From positions 1 through 35,492 of the forward strand of contig CAYSTJ010000047.1 of NCBI GenBank assembly GCA_964434105.1: a stretch of DNA of 35,492 nucleotides, in the 5' to 3' direction. Below, piece by piece: positions 1-7,623 of this stretch. Numbering within the stretch: the stretch's first letter is position 1; every line of letters starts with the position of its first letter. Origin of the DNA: CAYNST01 sp964434105 (lineage in GTDB: Bacteria > Pseudomonadota > Gammaproteobacteria > Pseudomonadales > Cellvibrionaceae). The translations under genes and the position numbers were made by a program. Under the pieces are notes generated by a model. It ran no database searches, was not told where the DNA came from, and saw only the letters and a program-made list of their open reading frames with translations.

Positions 1-84
1 GCGGTGTTGAATATGCAGAACAGTCTCAGAATGAGACGGGTCTTTGTGGATGGTGTTTGCCTATGTCTTTGCAGACAGCGTGTG

Positions 85-1137
85 CTACCGGGTGCGGATG
101 AGCCGTGTGGTATCTTTGTAGTCGGTTTCCATACGGTTGCGGCCTTTTCGTTTCGCGCGGTACAGTGCGATATCAGCGCGCCGCAGTGACTCCTTTATAC
201 AGCTGTCGTTAAAACCGACCATCGCCATACCACCACTAACTGTACAATGAATCTGCTGATCACCAAACTGAATCGGTTGATCTGCCACTGCTCGGCGGAG
301 GCGCTCTGCCACGGTCCAGCTGGCATCCTGGTCACTGTCGGGTAAAAGAATGGCAAATTCTTCGCCGCCGAGGCGTCCCAGCAAGTCGACTTTGCGCAGG
401 ACCATCCGCCAGCGTTTGCATACCGTCTCAAGTACGCAGTCGCCGCCGGCATGGCCATACTGATCATTTATGTCTTTAAAGAAATCCAGGTCGAGCATCA
501 ACAGACCGAGAGGGTGTTGATAGCGTCGCGCCCGCTCCTGTTCGTCGGCAGCGCGCTCCAGGAAGTGGCCCCGGTTCATTTCGCCGGTCAGTGGGTCTCG
601 CCAGGCGAGATGCCGCAATGCGGCTTCATCACGTTTGCGTTGGCTTATATCCCGAAAGAACCAGACGCGACCGAAATACATTCCGTCGTCGTTATGCAAG
701 CCCACAGAGTAACGCTCAAGCACCCGGCCGTCTTTCAATTCGAGTTCGCAGTGCTCACGGGTCATGGGCGCGTTATACAATTGTTGAACCCGTTGCAAAA
801 AAGCATCGGGGTCTTTCAGCTGAGCGAGCGCGGCGTGCATTAGCTGGTTTTCCGCAATGGATCCGTCCGGCTTGAGGTTGGATGCAAGATAGGTTTGCGA
901 AATTCGCCAGACTTCGATAAAGCGCTGATTATAGGAGACGACATTACCCTCTTCGTCGACAACCAGAATGCCGTCGAGTGACGCCTCGTTGATGGCACGA
1001 AGCAAAGAGCGATCGAATTCATAGGTGCGTTGTCCGGTAATCTCCGGATCCTTCAATGCGCCAACGTCGTTCATCAGAACCCGGTTCCCCTGTGGCTGTT
1101 TAGACAACTCTTGCTGCACAATATGCCTGTTCGACAC
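85..1137 (-). CDS. PAS-GGDEF diguanylate cyclase
   Basis: Predicted to make cyclic di-GMP from two GTP. A PAS fold spans about residues 43-165 (ending in the PAC-like FFRDISQRKRDE stretch), followed by a GGDEF domain at 175-340. The catalytic GGEEF lies at 257-261, with an RxxD inhibitory site (RKVD, 248-251) at the correct spacing upstream, so product inhibition is likely. The metal/GTP motif LDLDFFKDIND is present. The DPLTG(L)xNR signature has Glu instead of Leu (DPLTGEMNR). No membrane segment or signal peptide is seen, so it is probably cytoplasmic and senses something through PAS. The start is uncertain: the 1137 codon is GTG without a clear ribosome site, and GTG 1119 or ATG 1074 would still keep both domains. 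It is divergent from the next gene. Domain call firm, ligand unknown. Confidence 0.9.
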   Translation of the reverse strand: MSNRHIVQQELSKQPQGNRVLMNDVGALKDPEITGQRTYEFDRSLLRAINEASLDGILVVDEEGNVVSYNQRFIEVWRISQTYLASNLKPDGSIAENQLMHAALAQLKDPDAFLQRVQQLYNAPMTREHCELELKDGRVLERYSVGLHNDDGMYFGRVWFFRDISQRKRDEAALRHLAWRDPLTGEMNRGHFLERAADEQERARRYQHPLGLLMLDLDFFKDINDQYGHAGGDCVLETVCKRWRMVLRKVDLLGRLGGEEFAILLPDSDQDASWTVAERLRRAVADQPIQFGDQQIHCTVSGGMAMVGFNDSCIKESLRRADIALYRAKRKGRNRMETDYKDTTRLIRTR

Positions 1138-1488
1138 GCTGAATCATCATGTGTGCGGATGGCAGAATATTCTACGCGGAAGAGGATTCAGTGCATAAGC
1201 TATTATTGACTCTTATTTTTCGAAGCAGGTCCGGTCTGACGGCTGCGCGTCCCCTGCATTTTTGAAATCTAGTCTATTGGGCAACATATCGCCATACCGC
1301 TCGTCCTAAAGTTGCTGACGTGGCGCGAAGTCCGGCCCGACGGCCTTTCAAAGCGTACAGGCAACACAGTGGCGTGCCTTGCAGTTCGGGAAACGGATTC
1401 GCGCCGGGGCGTCGTCCACCGGGAAATTTCTATTTGGCTGGCCATTTTGCTATTCTGGCAGCTCGACCATTACAAAGACAGGTAAGGC
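1138..1488. other. Divergent intergenic region, no gene seen
   Basis: This 351-bp stretch separates the leftward diguanylate cyclase from the rightward 265-aa gene and must hold both promoters. No convincing coding sequence or clear operator is visible. Two similar 15-mers, GTCCGGTCTGACGGC near 1230 and GTCCGGCCCGACGGC near 1328, share 13 of 15 positions; the meaning is unknown. Confidence 0.4.
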
Positions 1489-2286
1489 ATGCTGCATTGG
1501 CTGCAAAAACGATTGATTTCCGAACCCGCGGCCGACTGGATCGACGACTGTGCGGCGTGGGTTATCGATGAATTCTGTGGGCCGGCTTTCTGGGATCAAA
1601 CCCGCCTCGTGCTGCCGGATACCGAACATTTCCCCGATAAGGTGACCGGGCCGGAACCGATGGCGCGCTATATCTTGGGAAGGGTGACTGAGTTGTCGGG
1701 CATTGCGCACTGGCCCTGGCAGTTGTGCGATATGCGGACGGTAAGCCCCACACCACCGCGCCTGCTGGGTATGGCCACCGACGCACGCTTTGTTGGGGTT
1801 GAACAGAGCTTTTCTGAAGCGGTACTGCAGGTTCCGTTTGTCATTGATCAGGTCAGCAAGCCCCAAGACCTGGTTGCATCCATCGCCCAGACCTGTGCGC
1901 AGCACGTGCTGTGGCAGAGCCAGCAGGAGCCTCCGGGTGGCATGGAGCATTTCGAGCAGGCGGCGGAAATGCTGGCGCTGTTTTATGGCTTTGGGCTCAT
2001 GCTGGCTAATTCCGCCTATACCTATCGGGGCAGCTGTGCCCGTTGCTATAACCCCCGCGCCAGCCGTCAGGCAACCATCTCCGAGAGCGAAACGGTATAC
2101 GCGCTGGCACTTTTCTGTCACCTGAAAAAGGAACCGGACAGAAAGGTTTTCAAATACCTCAAGCCATACCTGAAAAGTAGCTTCAAGCTGGCCCAGAAGC
2201 AGATTCGCCGTCGCGCGCGGCATTTTCCGGGTCCTGACGGCGTGGGCTATAAAATTCAAAGCGGGATTGCCAGCGCGCCTGTGTAA
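1489..2286 (+). CDS. Conserved-looking hypothetical protein, 265 aa
   Basis: I do not recognise a named family. The protein is soluble-looking, with no signal peptide. A central hydrophobic helix-rich stretch around residues 158-175 (MLALFYGFGLMLANSAY) is followed by a CxxC pair (CARC, 183-186) and an acidic YALALF helix. The C-terminus is strongly basic (KxxIRRRARHF). The CxxC could be a metal or redox site, but nothing else supports that. Start ATG 1489 has an AGG at 1480-1482. Codon use and length match the neighbours, so it is very likely a real gene. It lies upstream of the glutaredoxin gene on the same strand, 143 bp apart, so co-transcription is possible but not shown. Confidence 0.75.
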   Translation: MLHWLQKRLISEPAADWIDDCAAWVIDEFCGPAFWDQTRLVLPDTEHFPDKVTGPEPMARYILGRVTELSGIAHWPWQLCDMRTVSPTPPRLLGMATDARFVGVEQSFSEAVLQVPFVIDQVSKPQDLVASIAQTCAQHVLWQSQQEPPGGMEHFEQAAEMLALFYGFGLMLANSAYTYRGSCARCYNPRASRQATISESETVYALALFCHLKKEPDRKVFKYLKPYLKSSFKLAQKQIRRRARHFPGPDGVGYKIQSGIASAPV

Positions 2287-2429
2287 TCCTGGCCTGTCGA
2301 GCCACGACTATCACCTCGAAAGACTTCTCACGCAGGTTGCCGTCCTGGCGCTTCAGCAGGGGCGGGTCGCGAGACAGTAATATGTTTATACTGCGGCCCG
2401 TTCATCATTCATCACAGGCAGGAGATACA

Positions 2430-2828
2430 ATGCGATTTGTTATTCGCACCTTTTTTCGCGGCATACGACTCATATTGACGCCGATCATGCTGATCATGGA
2501 GCGACTTTCTACGCCGGCGTCTATCAGCCGTACGCCGGCCCAACAGGTTATGCTGGACGATGCCGCCAGCCGGCTGGCGCTTTATCAGTTTCGCGCCTGT
2601 CCATTCTGTATTCGTGTGAGAAAGGAATTGGCACGTCTCGGGCTCTCCGTTGAAACACGGGATGCACAGCACAACGAATTCAACCGGAACGCCCTGAAGA
2701 ATGGCGGCGGCCGGGTCAAAGTACCGTGTCTGCGGGTTCGTCATGACGATGGGCGGGAAGAATGGATGTACGAATCGGATGCCATCAATGCCTGGTTACG
2801 CCAGCGTTACGAGCATTTGCCTGGGTAA
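2430..2828 (+). CDS. Glutaredoxin-like protein with N-terminal membrane anchor
   Basis: A 132-aa thiol-disulfide protein. The active-site motif CPFC is at residues 57-60 in the glutaredoxin context (LYQFRACPFCIRVRKEL), and VP of the conserved cis-proline loop is at 98-99 (KVPC). The C-terminal part (YESDAINAWL) matches the glutathione-side helix of glutaredoxins and GST-N domains. Residues 4-24 are hydrophobic with basic residues at the start, suggesting a membrane anchor; the CPFC domain would then sit on whichever side the anchor dictates. ATG 2430 is chosen over an upstream in-frame ATG at 2337 because AGGAG lies at 2420-2424, five bases before it. Role likely protein or glutathione disulfide reduction; the specific partner is unknown. 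Confidence 0.85.
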   Translation: MRFVIRTFFRGIRLILTPIMLIMERLSTPASISRTPAQQVMLDDAASRLALYQFRACPFCIRVRKELARLGLSVETRDAQHNEFNRNALKNGGGRVKVPCLRVRHDDGREEWMYESDAINAWLRQRYEHLPG

Positions 2829-2840
2829 TCCGGGATCCAG

Positions 2841-2969
2841 TTGACCGTCAGTGTACTTGCGGGGCCTGGCGTCGTGTTGGCGGCCGGTTTTATCGGGTTT
2901 TACACACTCGGTGAGCAGACGATGGCCGTCATTGGTGTGAAATTGGAACAGCCCCGGCTTGCGCGTTAG
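2841..2969 (+). CDS. Possible 42-aa hydrophobic micro-protein (TTG start)
   Basis: A short frame begins with TTG 12 bp after the glutaredoxin stop, has GGGA at 2832-2835 as a possible ribosome site, and encodes a strongly hydrophobic segment (SVLAGPGVVLAAGFIGFYTLG) that would form one membrane helix, then ends at TAG 2967-2969. It is in the same frame as the glutaredoxin gene, so it could also be the decayed tail of a longer ancestral protein. No homology recognised; weak call. Confidence 0.2.
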   Translation: MTVSVLAGPGVVLAAGFIGFYTLGEQTMAVIGVKLEQPRLAR

Positions 2970-3083
2970 AAGGAGATTGTCGAATATCAGGGCTGAGCCT
3001 GGCGCTGCGACTCTACGGTCAGCGACGATGCCGATATCGGTGCAAGGCGTTTGCGTCTGGCGGAGTGTCTATAAACGTCGTCG

Positions 3084-3629
3084 TTATGCCGGGTCAATCC
3101 CGGTGGGTTTGCCGTCCAGGCTTACGGTGTTCTTGCGCCGCCAGTAGTCCCGGATACCCGCATCACCCCGTCCGTTGGCCCACTTTTCGAGGGTCGGACG
3201 CTGGCCCTTAAGTTCATAATAGGGAACGGCGTATCCACAGGACGTCTGCACGAGTTCCAGCTGTAGATCAAACACCTGACGGGCACCGGTGTAGTCCGGA
3301 AAGTGCCTGATTAACGCCGTCCACTGGCTGTCGTCCGGTAAAACCATATGGGCGCGCCCATAGAGCCTCAGGATCAGAGGCTGCTTTTCGAATGAGCAGA
3401 ACATAATGGTCATGCGACCGGATTCGAGTATATGCGCGGCAGTTTCGTTACCGCTGCCGGTCAGATTTAGCCAGATAACCTGCTGACTGGACAATATCCG
3501 GAAGGTGTCCATGCCCTTGGGCGAGACATTGACAAAGCCGTCGGCGCCGGCGGTACCAACAAAGAACATGGCCTGCTGTCTGATGAAATCCATATGCCGG
3601 GATTCCATAGCGGGAAATTTTTCTGACAT
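3084..3629 (-). CDS. Pyridoxamine 5'-phosphate oxidase-family (PNPOx-like) FMN protein
   Basis: A 181-aa split-barrel flavoprotein. The N-terminal half shows the family pattern: a helix, FVGTAGADGFVNVSPKGMDTFRIL, then VIWLNLTGSGNETAAHI and MTIMFCSF, which form the FMN-binding barrel. The C-terminal CGYAVPYYEL...LEKWA...YWRRKNTVSLDG is typical of a broadly distributed subgroup whose substrate is unknown, so a vitamin B6 role should not be assumed. Start ATG 3629 is chosen because the 33 upstream codons are Arg-rich and low in family likeness; AAGG lies shortly before it. Cytoplasmic. It is convergent with the small ORFs to its left. Confidence 0.88.
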   Translation of the reverse strand: MSEKFPAMESRHMDFIRQQAMFFVGTAGADGFVNVSPKGMDTFRILSSQQVIWLNLTGSGNETAAHILESGRMTIMFCSFEKQPLILRLYGRAHMVLPDDSQWTALIRHFPDYTGARQVFDLQLELVQTSCGYAVPYYELKGQRPTLEKWANGRGDAGIRDYWRRKNTVSLDGKPTGIDPA

Positions 3630-3736
3630 TCCTGTACGCCTTGCAGAGATCCACGCCGGTTGGAGATTTATCCGGCAAATGCGGGCCGCGCGTCGGGTAT
3701 TGGTCCAGGCGCGTGGCCACCTGTTCAAATCAAGGC

Positions 3737-4228
3737 TTACGCCCCAGCTGCTTTTATTGCGTCCTTCAGACCGCGGGTGGGGAAGGTTTCGTTCGTACTC
3801 AAATGGCGTATATTATGCGGCACAATCTCGGATCGTTTCACGACCAGGTCGAACTGTTTTGCTTTCAGTAACATGTTGCGTTGTTCGTCGGTCAGTACCA
3901 GTGTGCATCGTCGGGAAGTACAGCTCCCGGCCTTTCGCTCCGCGGTGACAACAACAGGTTCGCCGCGGCGGGGCACTATGGTCAGCTCCGCGCCGACGTG
4001 CCCACCCTTGCCATCGACGGCGGCCTGCATGGCCCAGATGCCATTGCGTTGCACCATCCGCAGGACATGGTCCTGGTGGCTGAGCTGGATATGACACTCA
4101 GTCGGCGCCTTGACACCGTCTTCAGCCTCACATTGGTAGGCCCATTGCGGACCGTCTTCACGGGCGCAGGCATTCATAATCGCAGGAATAAAACCCAGCA
4201 GAAACAATCGTAAAATGTAAGTGCGCAT
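3737..4228 (-). CDS. Secreted or lipoprotein-like hypothetical protein, 163 aa
   Basis: The N-terminus is a signal peptide (MRTYILRLFLLGFIPAIMNAC); Cys21 follows a poor lipobox (M-N-A-C), so it could be a lipoprotein or simply exported. The mature part has two Cys pairs (QC...EC and SC...RC) and a WxxQC...C opening reminiscent of the IalB (invasion-associated locus B) fold; that likeness is loose. Start ATG 4228 is chosen over a 63-codon upstream extension because that extension is read through a MITE-like insertion at 4241-4442. The ribosome site (CGGGAA) lies inside the element's duplicated target. Consequence: any promoter upstream of 4443 is now 200 bp further away, or the element itself supplies it. 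Real gene likely, function unknown. Confidence 0.7.
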   Translation of the reverse strand: MRTYILRLFLLGFIPAIMNACAREDGPQWAYQCEAEDGVKAPTECHIQLSHQDHVLRMVQRNGIWAMQAAVDGKGGHVGAELTIVPRRGEPVVVTAERKAGSCTSRRCTLVLTDEQRNMLLKAKQFDLVVKRSEIVPHNIRHLSTNETFPTRGLKDAIKAAGA

Positions 4229-4240
4229 GTTTGTTCCCGA

Positions 4241-4280
4241 GTAACTGTTCAGCTCGTTTCGTAACTGTTCAGATCGCGTC
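4241..4280 (+). repeat. Tandem 20-bp repeat at the left end of the MITE
   Basis: The outermost 20 bases (4241-4260) are followed directly by a second copy (4261-4280) matching at 17 of 20 positions, both starting GTAACTGTTCAG. The right end has only one copy. An asymmetrical duplicated end may be a transposase-binding array or a trace of nested insertion. Confidence 0.8.
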
Positions 4281-4442
4281 CAGATTTGTTCAAAGCAAGG
4301 CGAAAAATGTGAGTTTACTCGTGTAAATACTGCGCTTCGCTTTACGAGCCGCCTGGTCAGGCGTTCAAACCTGTTCCCAACGGGTTTGTGACCATTTTTT
4401 AACCCAGCTATGGGCAAATCGGGGCGGGAGCTGAATAGTTAC
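4241..4442. mobile_element. MITE-like element, 202 bp, with 8-bp target duplication
   Basis: Terminal inverted repeats match at 14 of 15 positions: GTAACTGTTCAGCTC at 4241-4255 and the reverse complement of GTAACTATTCAGCTC at 4428-4442. The octamer GTTCCCGA is present immediately outside both ends (4233-4240 and 4443-4450), as expected for a target-site duplication. No transposase is encoded; the element has only a partial open frame that runs into the gene at 3737-4228. Size, terminal repeats and lack of coding capacity fit a miniature inverted-repeat transposable element mobilised in trans. The boundaries are supported directly by sequence; the parent transposon family is not known to me. 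Confidence 0.85.
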
Positions 4443-4591
4443 GTTCCCGATTCAAGTACATCCAGGCGCATATAGTAATCGCTCACCGCGCACCGTCAAG
4501 GTGCGCTGCGTCAAGTTTTCAGGATTATGTATACCTGTATTCCAGGCTGTATCCGAATCGTATGCGGACATTGATGCGGTGGGTTGCCAGG

Positions 4592-5464
4592 TCAGCGCGG
4601 GTCCCAGTCAAACCCGGAATGGCGCGCCAGTTCCTCTGGTGTCAGGGCACCCTCAATCCGCGTCCGGCCGATGATCCAGGTCGGGAAGCTGGTAATGTTC
4701 TGCCCGGCACAGGCGGTTGCCAGCGGACCCCCGCGCCCCGCCGGGCTGCATTCGATATAGGGTAGATCATCTGCCGCCTGACGAAACATCTGGGACTGTC
4801 GCTGGCAGCTGGCACACCAGGAAGCGCCGTAGTATTTGGCGCCGGTTTCGGTGAGATGGGATGCCAGTGCCTGCAGGCGCGGATCGGGCGGTGCGCTGAG
4901 CAGATCGCTGTTGTAATAAACGTGCATCAGGATCACCACGATAAGGGCCATGCAGCTGGTGTTGAGAGGCAGGCTCCACCACGGCGTATTGGCCGGCAGG
5001 GGTGGACGCTGCACGACAAGCACGCCAAAAATCGCAGCCATAATACCCAGGGAGAACACACACCACAGGCAGGCAGCACCCAGTGAAATGAGACTCACGG
5101 CTGTCAGGTACAGGCTAATGGCCAGGCCCATCACGGTGAGACGCCATAGCCAGGTCCAGCGTTTGGCGGCAGCCATGGGGCGAAAAGCCAGAAAGGCGAG
5201 CAGGGCATAGACCAGAAAACCCCAGAACGATAATGGCAGCCCCATCACTGTCGACCAGCGGCTCTGGCGGATCACATCACAACCCGATCCCGCGTCACAG
5301 AAGGCTGGCGCGGCGGCCCACCAGGTGGTGCCGGTCAGATAGGCGGTCACCAGCATGCCTGCGCCGGCCAGAATCAATATAGTCCGGTTGCGGGCGGGTG
5401 CAGGGCGCGCGGCAGGCTTTTGCGCCGATGCTTTGCTGGATGTTTTCGATCGTTTTTTTGCCAT
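4592..5464 (-). CDS. VKOR-thioredoxin fusion (membrane disulfide-forming enzyme)
   Basis: A 290-aa fusion of a vitamin K epoxide reductase domain to a thioredoxin-like domain. It is expected to oxidise the periplasmic Trx part, and through it secreted proteins, passing electrons to quinone, as an alternative to DsbA/DsbB. After a Lys/Ala-rich cytoplasmic tail come about five membrane segments (residues 28-185). The loop cysteines are C56 and C62 (FCDAGSGCDVI), and the quinone-side CLWC is at 132-135 in a helix. The Trx domain has WCASC (C217, C220) and a cis-Pro at 261 (SFPTW), plus an extra Cys pair C239/C252, as in other VKOR-Trx fusions. Its stop is well separated from the MITE; lspA lies 39 bp upstream on the same strand. 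In this window it would serve the many Cys-containing exported proteins (inference). Confidence 0.93.
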   Translation of the reverse strand: MAKKRSKTSSKASAQKPAARPAPARNRTILILAGAGMLVTAYLTGTTWWAAAPAFCDAGSGCDVIRQSRWSTVMGLPLSFWGFLVYALLAFLAFRPMAAAKRWTWLWRLTVMGLAISLYLTAVSLISLGAACLWCVFSLGIMAAIFGVLVVQRPPLPANTPWWSLPLNTSCMALIVVILMHVYYNSDLLSAPPDPRLQALASHLTETGAKYYGASWCASCQRQSQMFRQAADDLPYIECSPAGRGGPLATACAGQNITSFPTWIIGRTRIEGALTPEELARHSGFDWDPR

Positions 5465-5503
5465 GTCAGAGAGTCACATTGCCAGGGTGCTTTGCCGTGC
5501 AAA

Positions 5504-5995
5504 TCACCGGAGTTGACGGGATCGGTTGGAGACCAGCAACAGTATGGCAAAACCACAGGTTATGGCAATGTCGGCGACATTGAAGATGCCGGTCCTGAAC
5601 GAACCAATGCCGACGTTCAGGAAGTCAACCACAGCGCCATTATTCACCAGGCGGTCATAAAAATTGCTCAGTCCGCCGGCGAACATCAACGATAGCCCTA
5701 CAACGGATGCGACACGCGTTTTCGTCTGGGCCAACAGGTAGGCTGCCAGGCCCGCCAATAACAGCCCGGTGGCAACAACAAATATCCAGAAGCGCCACTC
5801 TGACGGCAAATCGCTGCCCAATCCGAGGAAGGCGCCCGTGTTTTCGGTGTAGCCGACGCGTAACAGATCGTTAAAGTACGGCAGCATATTGCCACGGGGC
5901 AGATGGGTAGCCGCCAGTGACTTGGTGGCCTGATCACAACCGATAAGCGTCAGACTTATCGCTGTCAGCACACCCGCCCGTTTTGCCAGATTCAT
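5504..5995 (-). CDS. lspA: Lipoprotein signal peptidase (signal peptidase II)
   Basis: An inner-membrane aspartyl protease that removes the signal peptide of diacylglyceryl-modified prolipoproteins. The 163 residues match the usual length. Catalytic aspartates are D114 (NFYDRL) and D142 (FNVADI), with the conserved TENTGAFLGLG at 50-60 and NNGAVVDFL at 118-126; four membrane helices are visible. Start ATG 5995 is chosen for GGAGA just upstream; a longer frame to 6274 has no family features. It is not followed by ileS or slpA as in many gammaproteobacteria; it sits upstream of the VKOR fusion and downstream of the exported-protein cluster, whose DUF4266 and HzsA-like members need it. C20 inside the first helix is unusual but not informative. 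Confidence 0.96.
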   Translation of the reverse strand: MNLAKRAGVLTAISLTLIGCDQATKSLAATHLPRGNMLPYFNDLLRVGYTENTGAFLGLGSDLPSEWRFWIFVVATGLLLAGLAAYLLAQTKTRVASVVGLSLMFAGGLSNFYDRLVNNGAVVDFLNVGIGSFRTGIFNVADIAITCGFAILLLVSNRSRQLR

Positions 5996-6014
5996 GCGTT
6001 CTCCATTCTGTGTG

Positions 6015-6045
6015 CCCGATACCCGTCCGGATGGCGGGCGTCGGG
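6015..6045. terminator. Strong GC hairpin between the DUF3570 gene and lspA
   Basis: Left arm 6015-6027 (CCCGATACCCGTC) and right arm 6033-6045 pair over 13 positions with one mismatch and two G-U pairs, loop of five. No T-tract follows on either strand, so it is at best a factor-dependent terminator or RNA-stability stem for the leftward transcript. Confidence 0.4.
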
Positions 6046-6185
6046 TCGTTGTTCTGGACCTGGTTAACGCCTGAGCCGGTCGCGCTTTACTGCCGTTCCA
6101 TGGGTAAGCAGTCGACCGCTGCGACCAGCATACCGCCAGACGGCGGGATACGATACCAACCGGTTGGCTGCCACCGTCGATTGAT

Positions 6186-7370
6186 TCAATAATACAGCGA
6201 CAGGAATACACGCAGTACATTGGCCTGAAAGCTGTAGGCCGGCTCTTCGCCCGGGTTATAGGCCGGCGTCGCATCCAGCTCCGGGTCCGAATTGCTCAAC
6301 AGGGCATTGCGATAGTTTTCAAAATCAAAATGCATGAAGTCCCAGTAGAAGCCCAGGCTCTGCTTCTGGATGAAGGGGATATTGTAGCCGAGTTCGTAGT
6401 GCAGGCCGAACCCGAAATTGAAGGACTTATAGGTACTCAGTTCTTTATCACGGGCACGATATTCGGTATCCAAGGGGTCCATATACTCAAACAGATCGTT
6501 ATAGAAATCGGCCTGGCTCTGGTTGTAGAGGCGGCCTTTCATTTCGAACAGTATGGTTTCCGACAGTGGGTGGGTATAGCGCAGTTCAAAATTTCGCGCC
6601 TTGATGCCCCAGCTATCCTGAAACCAGCGACCCTCGGCGCGCAGGGAGGCGCGGTAGGGCAAATAATAGATAGTGCGCAGGGCAACCGCATCGCTGTTGC
6701 GCGTGGTTGGATAGTTCTCGGGTAGCCAGCCGATGTCGCCGGTGATATCGTCCCTGAAGCGGTACTGACGGTAGGGGTTCTGCAGAAACCCATCGTCGTT
6801 GATCGATTCATAGTTGAGCGCCAGCATCCAGTTGCGGGTGAGTATCTGCGACAGTCCGACACTGAAACGGTGTCGCTTTAGTGCTTCCTCGAATTCGCTT
6901 GCCGCGACGTCCTCGCTCGGTGGATCATTGCGGCCTACCGTATCGTCGCCCTGGCCGTAGCCCAATGAGAGTGTGGTGAGGTCGCCAAAAAACGTCTGAC
7001 TGATGCCCAGGTTGAAGGTGCGGGCTTCATAGTCGTTCTCGGACGATTGTGAGTAGCCGACGCTGAGCAGCGCGCGATCGACCAGATAGTCGACCCCGAC
7101 ACTGTACTCCGTGCGCTCCTCAGAGTATTTGCTGCCCTGCGTCAGTACGTCAATTGACGCGCTGGAGACCATGTCAACGTAGTAGTTGCCGTAAACCGAG
7201 ACCTTGTCATCCACGCTTTTGCGTATCAGCACCGATGGGCCGGTTACCGAGACGCCGCCGCCGTCATAGGCGTGGTACATCACGTCGGCCCGGTCTTCCG
7301 GGAGGGTGGCCGCATGGCTGCTGGCAACACAGAACGCCAGCCACGCGCAAATCAGTTGGCGCAGGCCCAT
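6186..7370 (-). CDS. DUF3570 outer-membrane beta-barrel protein
   Basis: A 394-aa exported protein: signal peptide MGLRQLICAWLAFCVASSHA, then the typical DUF3570 opening (DRADVMYHAYDGGGVSVTGPSVLIRK) and many alternating aromatic strands ending in VFLSLYY, as an outer-membrane barrel should. The family is regularly encoded next to a DUF4266 lipoprotein and a TlpA-like thioredoxin, exactly as here; no biochemical function is established. Start ATG 7370 lies 16 bp after the DUF4266 stop and gives a clean signal peptide; the ribosome site is weak, so translation may be coupled to the upstream gene. It is the last gene of the leftward operon, before the hairpin at 6015. Confidence 0.9.
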   Translation of the reverse strand: MGLRQLICAWLAFCVASSHAATLPEDRADVMYHAYDGGGVSVTGPSVLIRKSVDDKVSVYGNYYVDMVSSASIDVLTQGSKYSEERTEYSVGVDYLVDRALLSVGYSQSSENDYEARTFNLGISQTFFGDLTTLSLGYGQGDDTVGRNDPPSEDVAASEFEEALKRHRFSVGLSQILTRNWMLALNYESINDDGFLQNPYRQYRFRDDITGDIGWLPENYPTTRNSDAVALRTIYYLPYRASLRAEGRWFQDSWGIKARNFELRYTHPLSETILFEMKGRLYNQSQADFYNDLFEYMDPLDTEYRARDKELSTYKSFNFGFGLHYELGYNIPFIQKQSLGFYWDFMHFDFENYRNALLSNSDPELDATPAYNPGEEPAYSFQANVLRVFLSLYY

Positions 7371-7386
7371 GGCACGGCAATAGCGA

Positions 7387-7608
7387 TCAATTGCAGCCAC
7401 ATCCACCCCCGGCGCTACCGTCCGCACCGCGCGCGGCTTCCCGCGCCTCGTAAACATGCAGAATAAATTTGGTTGAAACCGGATCGCGTTCGAACGCCAT
7501 GATCGGATCGGCCAGGTTGCCGCGTTCGTGAGGCTTCACCCAGGGCTGCCAGGAGGCGCAGCCGCTGGTCAGGGTGAAGGCCAGTAACAGTAAACAGCGC
7601 AGCAACAT
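7387..7608 (-). CDS. DUF4266 mini-lipoprotein
   Basis: A 73-aa lipoprotein with lipobox LTSGC (Cys17). The mature chain carries the strongly conserved family core (PWVKPHERGNLADPIMAFERDP, then KFILHVYEAREAARG) and a glycine-rich tail GGGCGCN holding two cysteines. The two terminal Cys could bind metal or be a substrate of the neighbouring thioredoxin; this is inference. GGAG precedes the ATG. It sits between the TlpA-like gene (15 bp) and the DUF3570 gene (16 bp), which is the standard family arrangement. Too short for many gene finders. Confidence 0.92.
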   Translation of the reverse strand: MLLRCLLLLAFTLTSGCASWQPWVKPHERGNLADPIMAFERDPVSTKFILHVYEAREAARGADGSAGGGCGCN

Positions 7609-7623
7609 GGTGTATCTCCGGCT

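Noticed and set aside
1320..1571. 83-codon frame overlapping the start of the 265-aa gene
   Set aside because: Arg/Ala-rich, no ribosome site, and it overlaps the better-supported gene in another frame.
2959..3147. 62-codon plus-strand frame with AAGGAG before an internal TTG
   Set aside because: Arg-rich low-information product that overlaps the PNPOx-like gene antisense.
4229..4417. Upstream extension of the 163-aa gene to 4417
   Set aside because: The extra 63 codons lie almost wholly inside the MITE-like element and precede a clean signal peptide starting at 4228.
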